Positions 1 through 6,560 are shown, numbered from the stretch's first letter. The stretch: 10,120 nt of DNA from Bacteroidales bacterium (GCA_007130545.1 SLSG01000222.1:1-10120), one strand, 5' to 3'. The notes: generated by a model from the sequence alone, not told the origin. Translations and numbers: made by a program.

Positions 1-35
1 AGCTTGCAGTCATATTCCCCTATCAGGTGCGCCAT
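1..35 (-). CDS. mraZ: MraZ, transcriptional regulator of the dcw cluster (N-terminal fragment, 3' part outside window)
   Basis: Reading the minus strand from the ATG at 35-33, the frame is open to the window edge and encodes MAHLIGEYDCKL. This fits the MraZ N-terminus, which typically has a short hydrophobic start, G-E/T-x-x-x-K and then LDAKGR; the DAKGR part would fall just outside. MraZ is an AbrB-fold DNA-binding protein that represses its own promoter and the division and cell-wall genes (mraW/rsmH, ftsL, ftsI, mur genes) that usually follow it. A GGAG lies two bases before the ATG. Only eleven full codons are visible, so sequence alone is thin evidence. The call is strengthened by three direct repeats of the MraZ-box type just upstream (81-105). 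Everything after codon 12 is unseen. Confidence 0.72.
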   Translation of the reverse strand, partial: MAHLIGEYDCK

Positions 36-61
36 TACTCCACTTTTTTGGGATTTGATGG

Positions 62-69
62 TAAATATA
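62..69 (-). promoter_or_regulatory. Candidate -7 element of the mraZ promoter
   Basis: The minus strand reads TATATTTA, 7 of 8 positions of the Bacteroidota -7 consensus TAnnTTTG. It lies 26 bases before the mraZ ATG. The nearest TTG (87-85) is only 15 bases upstream, shorter than the usual spacing of about 19-21, so the -33 element is poor or activator-dependent. The GTGGT repeats cover the place where the -33 element should lie, which suits repression. Confidence 0.35.
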
Positions 70-80
70 CATTCTTTTTT

Positions 81-105
81 ACCACAATTTACCACTTTTT
101 ACCAC
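81..105 (-). promoter_or_regulatory. Probable MraZ operator: three direct repeats at 10-bp spacing
   Basis: On the minus strand GTGGT occurs at 105-101, 95-91 and 85-81. The three copies are identical and separated by exactly 5 bases, so each starts one helical turn after the last. MraZ is known to bind such arrays: TGGGN repeats with 5-base spacers in E. coli, and AAAGTGKNN-type repeats in mollicutes. The middle copy reads AAAGTGGTAA, close to the latter form. The array lies 46-70 bases upstream of the mraZ start, overlapping the expected -33 region, which implies autoregulation. Spacing and sequence are directly seen; the binding protein is inferred. Confidence 0.65.
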
Positions 106-248
106 ATTGTTAATAACTTTTGGTGGATGAATGGCCTCAAATAGGACTTAAGTGTCGCATAAAAAACTATTAATCAGTGTATTATTTTGGTTTTTACAGA
201 TTTTTGGATTTTTTACGGGGAGGAGTAAAATCGGCCACAGGAAAGGCC

Positions 249-277
249 TTTCGGAATGCTAATTATGGTTAATTTTG
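249..277 (+). promoter_or_regulatory. Candidate promoter of the gls-engB unit
   Basis: TAATTTTG at 270-277 is a perfect match to the Bacteroidota -7 consensus TAnnTTTG. A TTTC at 249-252, 17 bases upstream, could be a weak -33 element (consensus TTTG). Transcription would start around 284 and give a leader of about 50 bases before the first gene. A perfect 10-bp palindrome (AAAGGCCTTT, 242-251) overlaps the -33 position. The rest of the 36-333 interval is AT-rich and holds no other recognisable gene. Confidence 0.4.
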
Positions 278-333
278 ATACTGAATCGGGCAAGGGGCCG
301 TAGGACCCGGGCCGGGGAAAGGAACAAGGAACC

Positions 334-1212
334 GTGGTGGAAGAAATAAACAAGCCGATACCTGGCGAAGAAGCCTTCAGTGTGGATGTGGATGCCGTTT
401 TCCGCAAGAAGGGAAAAAGGATCTATCCTTTCATCCCGAAGTTCATTATCCGCTACCTGGAACGCGTGGTGCACCAGGATGAGATCAATGAAGCATTGCC
501 CCATTACCGGGATTTCATGGGGCTGGAGTTTATCGAAAAGATCCTGACCGAGAAGTTCACCGTCGACATCGAGGTGGTTCACCCGGAGAATCTCCCTGGT
601 CCCGGCCGCCACATTATTGCCAGCAACCATCCGCTTGGCGGACTGGATGGCATGGCCCTGATGCATGTTGTGGGACGAAAGCGTCCCGACCTGAAGTTCG
701 TTGCCAACGACATCCTTATGGAGCTCCGGAACCTGAAGTCGCTCTTTGTTGCGGTAAACAAGCATGGCCGCAACACCAAGGAATACGTGACCACGCTGGA
801 TGCATTGTACTCGTCGGATGCCGTGGTGCTGATCTTTCCGGCCGGACTGGTATCCCGGCGCCAGAAAGGGGGCATATATGACCTGGAGTGGAAAAAAAGC
901 TTTATCACGAAAGCGGTGCAATACCAGCGGGATATCATTCCCGTGCACATCGACGGGCGCAATTCCGATTTTTTCTATAATTTAGCCATGTGGAGAAAAC
1001 GTCTGGGGATCAAGTCCAACATTGAAATGCTATACCTCCCTGACGAGATGTTCAGGCAGCGTGAAAAGCAGATGCGGATCACCTTCGGCAAGCCCATCCC
1101 CCATGCGGCTTTTACGAAAGAGTATTCCCATCACCAGTGGGCACAGAAGGTCAAGGCGCATGTTTACGGATTGCCGGCCGGAAAACTGGATTTTAAATCG
1201 GATATAGTTTAA
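334..1212 (+). CDS. glsA: PlsC-like acyltransferase, probable GlsA-type O-acyltransferase of amino-acid lipid synthesis
   Basis: This 292-residue protein belongs to the lysophospholipid/glycerophosphate acyltransferase (PlsC) superfamily. The acyltransferase block I is SNHPLGGLDG (H99, D105), block II spans about 121-148 (FVANDILME to KHGRN) and block III is IFPAGLVSR (167-175), followed by IIPVHIDGR. Its partner, starting one base later, is an OlsB-like N-acyltransferase, so the likely job is adding the second, ester-linked acyl chain to an N-acyl amino acid (glycine or ornithine lipid) at the inner membrane, as in the Bacteroides GlsB/GlsA pair. An in-frame TAG at 301 rules out upstream ATG starts. 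AAGGA at 326-330 favours GTG 334 or GTG 337. Oddities are HX5D rather than HX4D in block I, and Ala170 where PlsC has the Glu of FPEGT. A general phospholipid acyltransferase is the alternative. Confidence 0.75.
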   Translation: MVEEINKPIPGEEAFSVDVDAVFRKKGKRIYPFIPKFIIRYLERVVHQDEINEALPHYRDFMGLEFIEKILTEKFTVDIEVVHPENLPGPGRHIIASNHPLGGLDGMALMHVVGRKRPDLKFVANDILMELRNLKSLFVAVNKHGRNTKEYVTTLDALYSSDAVVLIFPAGLVSRRQKGGIYDLEWKKSFITKAVQYQRDIIPVHIDGRNSDFFYNLAMWRKRLGIKSNIEMLYLPDEMFRQREKQMRITFGKPIPHAAFTKEYSHHQWAQKVKAHVYGLPAGKLDFKSDIV

Positions 1213-1213
1213 A

Positions 1214-2176
1214 ATGACCATGGATAAGAGGGAAAAGGAAATAGTGCCGGCCGTTGAGCGGGAATTGCTCATGTCGGAGCTGACACCGGAAAAATTCCTG
1301 CGCAAAACCAACAACGCACATAATGAGATCTATGTGATCGATGCGCATGATTCGCCGGCCCTGATGCGGGAGATCGGGCGGCTGCGGGAAGTCTCTTTCC
1401 GGCAGGCGGGTGGGGGTACAGGCAAGGACATCGACATCGATGCTTTTGATACCGCCACACCCCCTTACAAACAACTGATCGTATGGGATCCCCTGGCCAG
1501 GGAAATCGTCGGGGGCTATCGCTACCTGCTCTGTGCGGATGCCCGGCCCGGCCCGGACGGGGTTCCCGGACTGGCTACCTCAGAACTGTTCCGGTTCTCC
1601 GCTGACTTCACCGGTTCCTACCTTCCGCACACGATCGAACTGGGAAGGTCTTTTGTCCAGCCGTCCTACCAGCCATCGCGTGAGAACCGCAAAAGCATTT
1701 ACTCTTTGGATAATTTGTGGGATGGCCTGGGAGCCTTGATCGTTGACCATCCAACGGTCCGGTACTTCTTCGGAAAGGTGACCATGTACACCCATTTCAA
1801 TACTTTTGCCAGGGACCTGATCCTGTACTTTCTGAACCGCTTTTTCCCCGACCCCGACAAGCTGGTCGAGCCCATTGAGCCCCTGCATTTGAAAACACCA
1901 TTGGAAAAACTGGAAAAAGTGTTCAGGGGAAATGATTTTGAGTCCAACTACAAGGTTTTGCTCAAAAAAGTCAGGGAGCATAAAGAAAACATTCCCCCGC
2001 TGATCAACTCTTACATGGGACTAAGTCCGACTATGCGCACCTTCGGAACGTCCCTGAACGCGCATTTCGGGGGGGTGGAGGAGACGGCCATCCTGATCAC
2101 CATCGGGGATATATACGAAGCGAAGAAGGAAAGACACGTCAACACATATAAACGGCCCACACACAGTTCAAGCTGA
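1214..2176 (+). CDS. glsB: OlsB-like acyl-ACP N-acyltransferase, probable GlsB of glycine/ornithine lipid synthesis
   Basis: This 320-residue protein has a GNAT-type fold of the OlsB family, often annotated loosely as hemolysin or GNAT N-acyltransferase. Family hallmarks are an early region sensing substrate (LREVSFRQAGGGTGKDID, 57-74), the strand IVGGYRYL (98-105), the conserved ELGRSFV (142-148), YFFGKVT (184-190) and a C-terminal PPLINSYMGL (261-270). The expected reaction is transfer of a 3-hydroxyacyl chain from acyl-ACP to the amino group of glycine or ornithine, giving the lyso-amino-acid lipid that the preceding O-acyltransferase completes. The two genes are separated by one base and engB follows after three bases, so all three are almost certainly cotranscribed. 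ATG 1214 is used here; ATG 1220 is equally possible. The amino acid acylated cannot be decided from sequence; glycine is favoured by analogy with Bacteroides. Confidence 0.82.
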   Translation: MTMDKREKEIVPAVERELLMSELTPEKFLRKTNNAHNEIYVIDAHDSPALMREIGRLREVSFRQAGGGTGKDIDIDAFDTATPPYKQLIVWDPLAREIVGGYRYLLCADARPGPDGVPGLATSELFRFSADFTGSYLPHTIELGRSFVQPSYQPSRENRKSIYSLDNLWDGLGALIVDHPTVRYFFGKVTMYTHFNTFARDLILYFLNRFFPDPDKLVEPIEPLHLKTPLEKLEKVFRGNDFESNYKVLLKKVREHKENIPPLINSYMGLSPTMRTFGTSLNAHFGGVEETAILITIGDIYEAKKERHVNTYKRPTHSSS

Positions 2177-2179
2177 AGC

Positions 2180-2797
2180 ATGCTGATCCGACAAGCTGAA
2201 TTCATAAAAAGCTCCCCCTCGTACAAAGACTGCCCACCTTCCACATTTCCCGAGTATGCATTCATCGGGCGCTCAAATGTGGGCAAGTCCTCCCTGATCA
2301 ATTTGCTTACCAACAACCGGAAACTTGCCAAGATATCCTCCACGCCAGGGAAAACCCAACTTCTCAACCACTTCCTGATCAATGATTCCTGGTACCTGAC
2401 CGACTTGCCCGGCTTTGGTTTTGCGAAGGTTCCCGTGCATATCAAGAAAAAATGGGAGAGAATGATCCGTGATTACCTGGAGAACAGAGAGAACCTGGTT
2501 TGCACATTCATGCTGATCGACATCCGGCACGAACCGCTGAACAACGACATGCTTTTTTTGGACTGGCTGGGGGTCAAGCAGCTTCCTTTTTATATCCTGT
2601 TCACCAAATCTGACAAACTGGGCAAGAACAAGCTGCTTTCCAATCTGGCCGCCTACGAAAAGGCATTCTCTGAGAAATGGGATCCGCTCCCGCCATACCT
2701 GGTCACAAGCAGCCATACCAGGGCCGGAAGGGAAGAGGTGCTGGGGCTCATCGAACAGTGGAATGCTTCCTACCGGCCCCTGAACCTGGAATCATGA
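2180..2797 (+). CDS. engB: Ribosome biogenesis GTPase EngB (YihA/YsxC)
   Basis: The product is a 205-residue single-domain TrmE-Era-EngA-EngB-Septin GTPase, the usual length for the family. It carries G1 GRSNVGKSS (30-38), the switch-I STPGKTQ (54-60, G2 Thr), G3 DLPGFG (75-80), G4 TKSD (142-145) and G5 TSS (176-178). EngB binds GTP/GDP and is needed for late assembly of the large ribosomal subunit; in many bacteria it is essential. It is the third gene of a plus-strand unit, three bases after the N-acyltransferase gene. Its last 28 bases overlap the 3' end of the convergent gldB. Confidence 0.95.
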   Translation: MLIRQAEFIKSSPSYKDCPPSTFPEYAFIGRSNVGKSSLINLLTNNRKLAKISSTPGKTQLLNHFLINDSWYLTDLPGFGFAKVPVHIKKKWERMIRDYLENRENLVCTFMLIDIRHEPLNNDMLFLDWLGVKQLPFYILFTKSDKLGKNKLLSNLAAYEKAFSEKWDPLPPYLVTSSHTRAGREEVLGLIEQWNASYRPLNLES

Positions 2798-3795
2798 AGC
2801 AACTGCCTGGCATCTCGCATGGCGAGCAATTCCGGCAGGCTTAGTTCAGGGTGGCGCCGCATGTACTCCCTGACGATCTGCCATCCGGTCCAAACCCCGG
2901 TTTTCGGCGCTGAGCCCCTGGAAAAGACGGAGGTAAAGGGTGCATCCCCCACAAAACGGCTGATCATTTGCCTGTCAGAGGAATACAGCAGCTCGTTGTC
3001 CACCAGGTAGGTCCATACCAATCCCCTGTTCCCCTGCATCCACTCCTGCTGTTCCTGGGTGTACCCGACCTTGACCGAATCAGGGACAAGCGGGAAAACG
3101 CAGTCCAGAAAATAAAGCATCTTCCCTTCGTAGACCATGAAATCCAACAAGGTTTCCGGCTCGTACGGGCTGGCCTGCAGGTGAAGTTCGGCCATCAGCC
3201 GCATCAGGTCGACTCCCACATAATCCGGTGTCATGGTCCGGGCCTGGTAGGCCGGAATCCCGATCTGCCCGTAGGTCTTGTAGCCGGCTCCCAGGTAATT
3301 GTCCAGCCCGATGGCCGCATGCTGGTCGGCAAACTTGATCGGAAGCTGGTAATCAATGCCCGAGACATAGGAATAGAGCGCGGGAATGGGTGCTTCCGGG
3401 AAATGGGCCCTGTAATACCGGAAGGCCAGGGTCAGTTCCTCCTCAAGTGCTTCCAGGTCGGGCCAGACCTTGCGTGTGTCCTCGTAAAGCTCCTGCAGCA
3501 ACGGGTCTGTGACATAGGCGAACAACTGCTGCCGGGCCAGGGGGTCCTGCAGTCCGTCTCCCAGAAAAAAGCGGAACCTGTCTGTGTGGGGCTCCAGTTC
3601 CTCCTGCAGGCGGTAAGGGTTGACATTGAACAGCAATTCCTCGTAGCGGCTGATCTCCACCGGGTCTATATGCACCCGGCTGATGTCTGCCTGGTAGGGC
3701 GGCCGCTGCCGGCATTGGACAAATGTGATAAGCAGTATGGGCAAGAGCAGAAGTGGGATCAGCCGGTGATAAAAACAGTGAAAAACAAGGCGCAT
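2770..3795 (-). CDS. gldB: Gliding motility / type IX secretion-associated lipoprotein GldB
   Basis: The 341-residue product (from ATG 3795) matches GldB, a lipoprotein required for gliding in Flavobacterium and found widely in Bacteroidota. An N-terminal hydrophobic stretch (about residues 12-26) ends in FVQC (Cys28), a plausible but imperfect lipobox because Gln rather than Gly/Ala/Ser precedes the Cys. Family-like segments include ISRYEELLF, FRFFLGDGL, YSYVSGIDYQLPIKFAD, GLDNYLGAGY, MRLMAELHLQ, FMVYEGKMLYFLD and WTGWQIVREYM. The frame also allows TTG at 3804 (three residues longer), but the ATG gives a better signal peptide. The gene converges on engB and diverges from the PorT-family gene; nadE is close by, a grouping recalled from other Bacteroidota. 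GldC, the usual gldB neighbour in flavobacteria, is not in the window. The precise biochemical role of GldB is not established. Confidence 0.88.
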   Translation of the reverse strand: MRLVFHCFYHRLIPLLLLPILLITFVQCRQRPPYQADISRVHIDPVEISRYEELLFNVNPYRLQEELEPHTDRFRFFLGDGLQDPLARQQLFAYVTDPLLQELYEDTRKVWPDLEALEEELTLAFRYYRAHFPEAPIPALYSYVSGIDYQLPIKFADQHAAIGLDNYLGAGYKTYGQIGIPAYQARTMTPDYVGVDLMRLMAELHLQASPYEPETLLDFMVYEGKMLYFLDCVFPLVPDSVKVGYTQEQQEWMQGNRGLVWTYLVDNELLYSSDRQMISRFVGDAPFTSVFSRGSAPKTGVWTGWQIVREYMRRHPELSLPELLAMRDARQLLHDSRFRGR

Positions 3796-3836
3796 AATGG
3801 ACAACTTTTTAACAAAACGCAGGTCTGTTTGTTATG

Positions 3837-3869
3837 TTGGTAAAGATCAAAAAAAAAAGATTAAGTTTG
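3837..3869 (+). promoter_or_regulatory. Promoter of the PorT-like gene and nadE (Bacteroidota type)
   Basis: TAAGTTTG at 3862-3869 matches the Bacteroidota -7 consensus TAnnTTTG at every fixed position. A TTG at 3837-3839 lies 22 bases upstream, slightly longer than ideal. The spacer contains a run of ten A (3849-3858), which would bend or stiffen the DNA. Transcription would start near 3876, 18-30 bases before the two possible start codons. I found no comparable match on the opposite strand for gldB in this intergenic stretch. Confidence 0.55.
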
Positions 3870-3893
3870 AGTGGAAATATCACGGACCTTTAA

Positions 3894-4586
3894 ATGCCAA
3901 AATGTATGCAGAAAAAGACCTTAATGACCGCGGTGCTGGTGATTTTTATGGCGGGTGTTCTGCCTGCCCAGCAAGGCCCCAGGTTTCGGATTGGGTTGAC
4001 CACTTCCCCGTCTCTGGCATGGTTTTCCCCTGAAACCCGTGATTACTTATCGGAAGGACCCCTCCTGGGCCTTTCCTACGGACTTATTGGCGAGTACCAT
4101 TTGGGCCACCATTATGCCATATCGACCAATTTTTTAATCTCCAATCTGGGGGGCAAGCTCAGTTACAGGGTGCTCGAACCGGGCTATGGGGAGGTGGAGA
4201 GGGAGCGGGAATACCGCCTGAGATATTTTGAGGCTCCCATCACCTTCAAACTGCAGTCTTCTGAGATCGGCTACTTTACCTATTTCGGACGGATTGGTTT
4301 CTCGCCCGGCTTCAACCTCAGGGCCCAGGGCCATGACAGTTTCACGCAGGGCCAGACCAGGGTTACTCTGGAGAGGGACATTAAGGGAGATATCCCCCTG
4401 GTCAGACTCGCATTTGTGGTCGGTGCCGGTGCCGAATACTCCCTTGGAGGCAGGGCAAGGCTGGTAGGCGGACTGATGTATAACAATGGGTTTACGAACA
4501 ACCTTTCAGGGCGTAACAACATTACCAATGCCTTTCAAAGCGCCACTTCCAGCTATTTTGCCTTAAACCTCGGGGTGCTGTTTTAA
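3894..4586 (+). CDS. PorT-family outer-membrane beta-barrel protein
   Basis: The product has 230 residues from ATG 3894, or 226 from ATG 3906, which gives a cleaner Sec signal (MQKKTLM, a hydrophobic core, then LPAQ as probable cleavage region). After it, alternating hydrophobic/aromatic strands (for example FRIGLTTSPSLAWF, YAISTNFLISNLGG, YFEAPITFKLQ, IGYFTYFGRIGFSPGFNL, RLAFVVGAGAEYSL, ARLVGGLMYNNGF) suggest an eight-stranded barrel, and the chain ends ALNLGVLF with the C-terminal Phe typical of outer-membrane barrels. The YFEAPITFKLQ motif is characteristic of the PorT/Omp_b-brl_2 family. True PorT/SprT is a type IX secretion component, but many paralogues share this fold. Its position beside gldB fits but does not prove a secretion role, so no symbol is given. 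nadE begins nine bases later. Confidence 0.8.
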   Translation: MPKCMQKKTLMTAVLVIFMAGVLPAQQGPRFRIGLTTSPSLAWFSPETRDYLSEGPLLGLSYGLIGEYHLGHHYAISTNFLISNLGGKLSYRVLEPGYGEVEREREYRLRYFEAPITFKLQSSEIGYFTYFGRIGFSPGFNLRAQGHDSFTQGQTRVTLERDIKGDIPLVRLAFVVGAGAEYSLGGRARLVGGLMYNNGFTNNLSGRNNITNAFQSATSSYFALNLGVLF

Positions 4587-4595
4587 ACTACCGGA

Positions 4596-6278
4596 ATGAT
4601 CGTCGCACTTGCACAGCTAAACTTCGTTGTTGGGGATTTTGAATTCAACACCCGCCGCATAGTGCAAAGTATCGAAGATGCACGAAGGCAGGGTGCCGAT
4701 CTCGTCGTGTTCTCCGAGCTTTCGGTCTGCGGCTATCCGCCTGCAGACCTGCTGAACATGGATGGCTTTGTGCAAACCTGCCTCAAGCAGGTGGATCATA
4801 TTGCTGCGGTTTGTCAGGGAGTTGCGGCTGTTGTGGGGGCCCCATCCTTTAACGACGGACCCAAAGGAAAGAAGCTTTTTAATTCTGCTTTTTTATTGTC
4901 GGATGGGAAAGTGCAGTTCCGCTACGACAAGGGTCTGCTTCCCACCTATGACGTGTTTGATGAGTACAGGTACTTCGAGCCCGCGGAAGTTTTTCATACG
5001 GTCCCCTTTATGGACAAGCGGATCGCACTGACGGTTTGCGAGGACCTGTGGGACATCGGACCCCGGCCCATGTACCGGTTCCATCCGATGGATCAACTGG
5101 CGAAGGAATCCCCCGACCTGATTATTAACATCTCCGCATCCCCGTTTTCGTGGAACCGCTGCGGGGAACGTCTCTCCACATTTGCCGAAAATGCCCGGCG
5201 CTATAATCTGCCTGTTTTCCTGGTGAACCAGATGGGGGCGCATTCCGAGCTGATCTTCGACGGCGGATCTGCCGCATTCAACGCGGCAGGCGAACTGGCC
5301 GGCCGCTTTGAACCTTTTGAGGAGGGACTGCGGTTGTATGACCTGAATGCACTTGGGGGGGCGGCGGGGTCCGGGCAGGTTCCTGCGGACGATCCGGCCG
5401 TTGTCACGAATCAAACAGCGGCAGGTCCCGGGCAGGAGGAGAAAAACGCCCTGCTGTTGGATGCCCTGTGTTTCGGCTTGAAGGACTATTTCCGGAAAAC
5501 CGGATTAAAGAAGGCCATTCTGGGATTGTCTGGCGGACTGGATTCAGCGCTCACCCTCGTATTGGCCGAAATGGCCCTTGGAAAGGAAAATGTGTGGGCA
5601 GTCCTGATGCCTGGCCCATTCAGTTCAGACCACAGTATTAGCGATGCACTGTCATTGGCAGGGAACCTGGGTGTCAGGCATGACATCCTCCCCATCGATC
5701 CGGTGGTGACTTCCCTGGAAGACTCCCTGCAGGCATTTTTCGGAGACCTTCCCAGGGACATTGCAGAGGAGAATATCCAGGCAAGGGCCAGGGCAGTGCT
5801 GCTGATGGGACTGTCAAACAAGTTCGGACATATGCTTTTGAACACCTCCAATAAAAGCGAAGCAGCCGTGGGTTACGGAACCCTGTACGGAGATATGTGC
5901 GGCGGCCTGTCTGTCATCGGAGATCTTTACAAGACAGAAGTATACAGCCTGGCAAGGTACATCAACAGGGAAAAAGAGATTATTCCCCGGAACACCATGG
6001 AAAAGCCCCCGTCGGCCGAGCTCAGCCCCGGACAAAAGGACAGCGATTCCCTTCCCGAGTACGGGCATATGGACCCGGTCCTTTTCTGCTACATTGAAAG
6101 GGAGATGCATCCTGACGAGATCGTTGCCGCAGGGCACGACGCAAAATTGGTAAACAAGGTGGTGCGGCTGGTGAATGCCAGTGAGTTCAAGCGCAAGCAG
6201 GCAGCCCCGGTGCTCAGGGTATCACAGAAAGGTTTTGGTGTCGGAAGGAGGATGCCGATCGTGGCAAAATACTGCTAA
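4596..6278 (+). CDS. nadE: Glutamine-dependent NAD+ synthetase
   Basis: This 560-residue two-domain enzyme makes NAD+ from nicotinic acid adenine dinucleotide, ATP and glutamine in the cytosol, the last step of NAD synthesis. The N-terminal nitrilase-type glutaminase domain (about 1-265) shows the Glu-Lys-Cys triad in FSELSVCGYPPADL (E41), YDKGLLPTYDVFDE (K112) and TVCEDLWD (C148). The C-terminal synthetase domain (about 283-560) has the PP-loop GLSGGLDSALT (310-320, SGGLDS) and the downstream NTSNKSE, YGTLYGDMCGG and PSAELSPGQKDSDSLPEY segments that bind substrate. Both active sites look intact. The start at 4596 gives the standard MIVALAQLNF opening. It lies nine bases after the PorT-like gene and probably shares its promoter. 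Its stop overlaps the convergent NifU-type gene by four bases (CTAA at 6275-6278). Confidence 0.97.
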   Translation: MIVALAQLNFVVGDFEFNTRRIVQSIEDARRQGADLVVFSELSVCGYPPADLLNMDGFVQTCLKQVDHIAAVCQGVAAVVGAPSFNDGPKGKKLFNSAFLLSDGKVQFRYDKGLLPTYDVFDEYRYFEPAEVFHTVPFMDKRIALTVCEDLWDIGPRPMYRFHPMDQLAKESPDLIINISASPFSWNRCGERLSTFAENARRYNLPVFLVNQMGAHSELIFDGGSAAFNAAGELAGRFEPFEEGLRLYDLNALGGAAGSGQVPADDPAVVTNQTAAGPGQEEKNALLLDALCFGLKDYFRKTGLKKAILGLSGGLDSALTLVLAEMALGKENVWAVLMPGPFSSDHSISDALSLAGNLGVRHDILPIDPVVTSLEDSLQAFFGDLPRDIAEENIQARARAVLLMGLSNKFGHMLLNTSNKSEAAVGYGTLYGDMCGGLSVIGDLYKTEVYSLARYINREKEIIPRNTMEKPPSAELSPGQKDSDSLPEYGHMDPVLFCYIEREMHPDEIVAAGHDAKLVNKVVRLVNASEFKRKQAAPVLRVSQKGFGVGRRMPIVAKYC

Positions 6279-6532
6279 ATCTTTACATTGATGGCCTCCA
6301 CCGACTTGATCTCGGGAAGGGCCTTTTTAACCGCCTGCTCCACCCCGGCCTTCAGGGTAAACGTGCTCATGGGGCAGTGGCCGCAGGTCCCCAGCAATTC
6401 TACCATCACTACATTGTCTTCGGTCAGTTCCACAAAACGGATGTTTCCTCCGTCGGCTTCCAGGTAAGGGCGGATCTGGGCGATCACATTCTCCACTTTT
6501 TGCACTAATTCGGCTTTGGCAGTTACAGACAT
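6275..6532 (-). CDS. NifU C-terminal-domain protein, probable Fe-S cluster scaffold/carrier
   Basis: An 85-residue stand-alone NifU C-terminal (Nfu) domain. The hallmark is the CxxC in LLGTCGHCPMSTFTLK (C50 and C53), preceded by the family signature RPYLEADGGNIRFV (21-34). Two such proteins together bind one 4Fe-4S cluster between their CxxC pairs and hand it to apo-enzymes. There is no N-terminal A-type domain as in NfuA and no IscU-like domain, so this is the minimal form common in Bacteroidota. It is the last gene on the minus strand before nadE, 70 bases after the alkyltransferase-like gene. It may be read from its own promoter at 6561-6591, from the upstream operon, or both. Confidence 0.92.
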   Translation of the reverse strand: MSVTAKAELVQKVENVIAQIRPYLEADGGNIRFVELTEDNVVMVELLGTCGHCPMSTFTLKAGVEQAVKKALPEIKSVEAINVKI

Positions 6533-6560
6533 GGTCGATGCTATTTTAATTTGGTTTTGG

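Noticed and set aside
81..116. AT-rich repeats resembling DnaA boxes or a replication origin
   Set aside because: No copy fits TTATNCACA. The exact 10-bp spacing and the adjacent mraZ start are better explained as a MraZ operator.
256..303. Fifteen-codon frame (MLIMVNFDTESGKGP) upstream of the O-acyltransferase gene, a possible leader peptide
   Set aside because: Its start lies upstream of the predicted transcription start (about 284). It lacks a well-placed ribosome binding site and repetitive regulatory codons.
259..948. A 229-codon minus-strand frame opposite the first acyltransferase gene
   Set aside because: The plus strand encodes clear acyltransferase blocks over the same bases; the antisense frame shows no family signature.
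2968..3843. A 291-codon open frame on the plus strand opposite gldB
   Set aside because: It is an antisense shadow of a well-recognised GldB. Its product shows no family motifs.
5340..5410. G-rich stretch in nadE that might be a frameshift site (GGGGGGGCGGCGGGG)
   Set aside because: The reading frame stays open and lies in the linker between the glutaminase and synthetase domains, where low-complexity Gly/Ala is tolerated.
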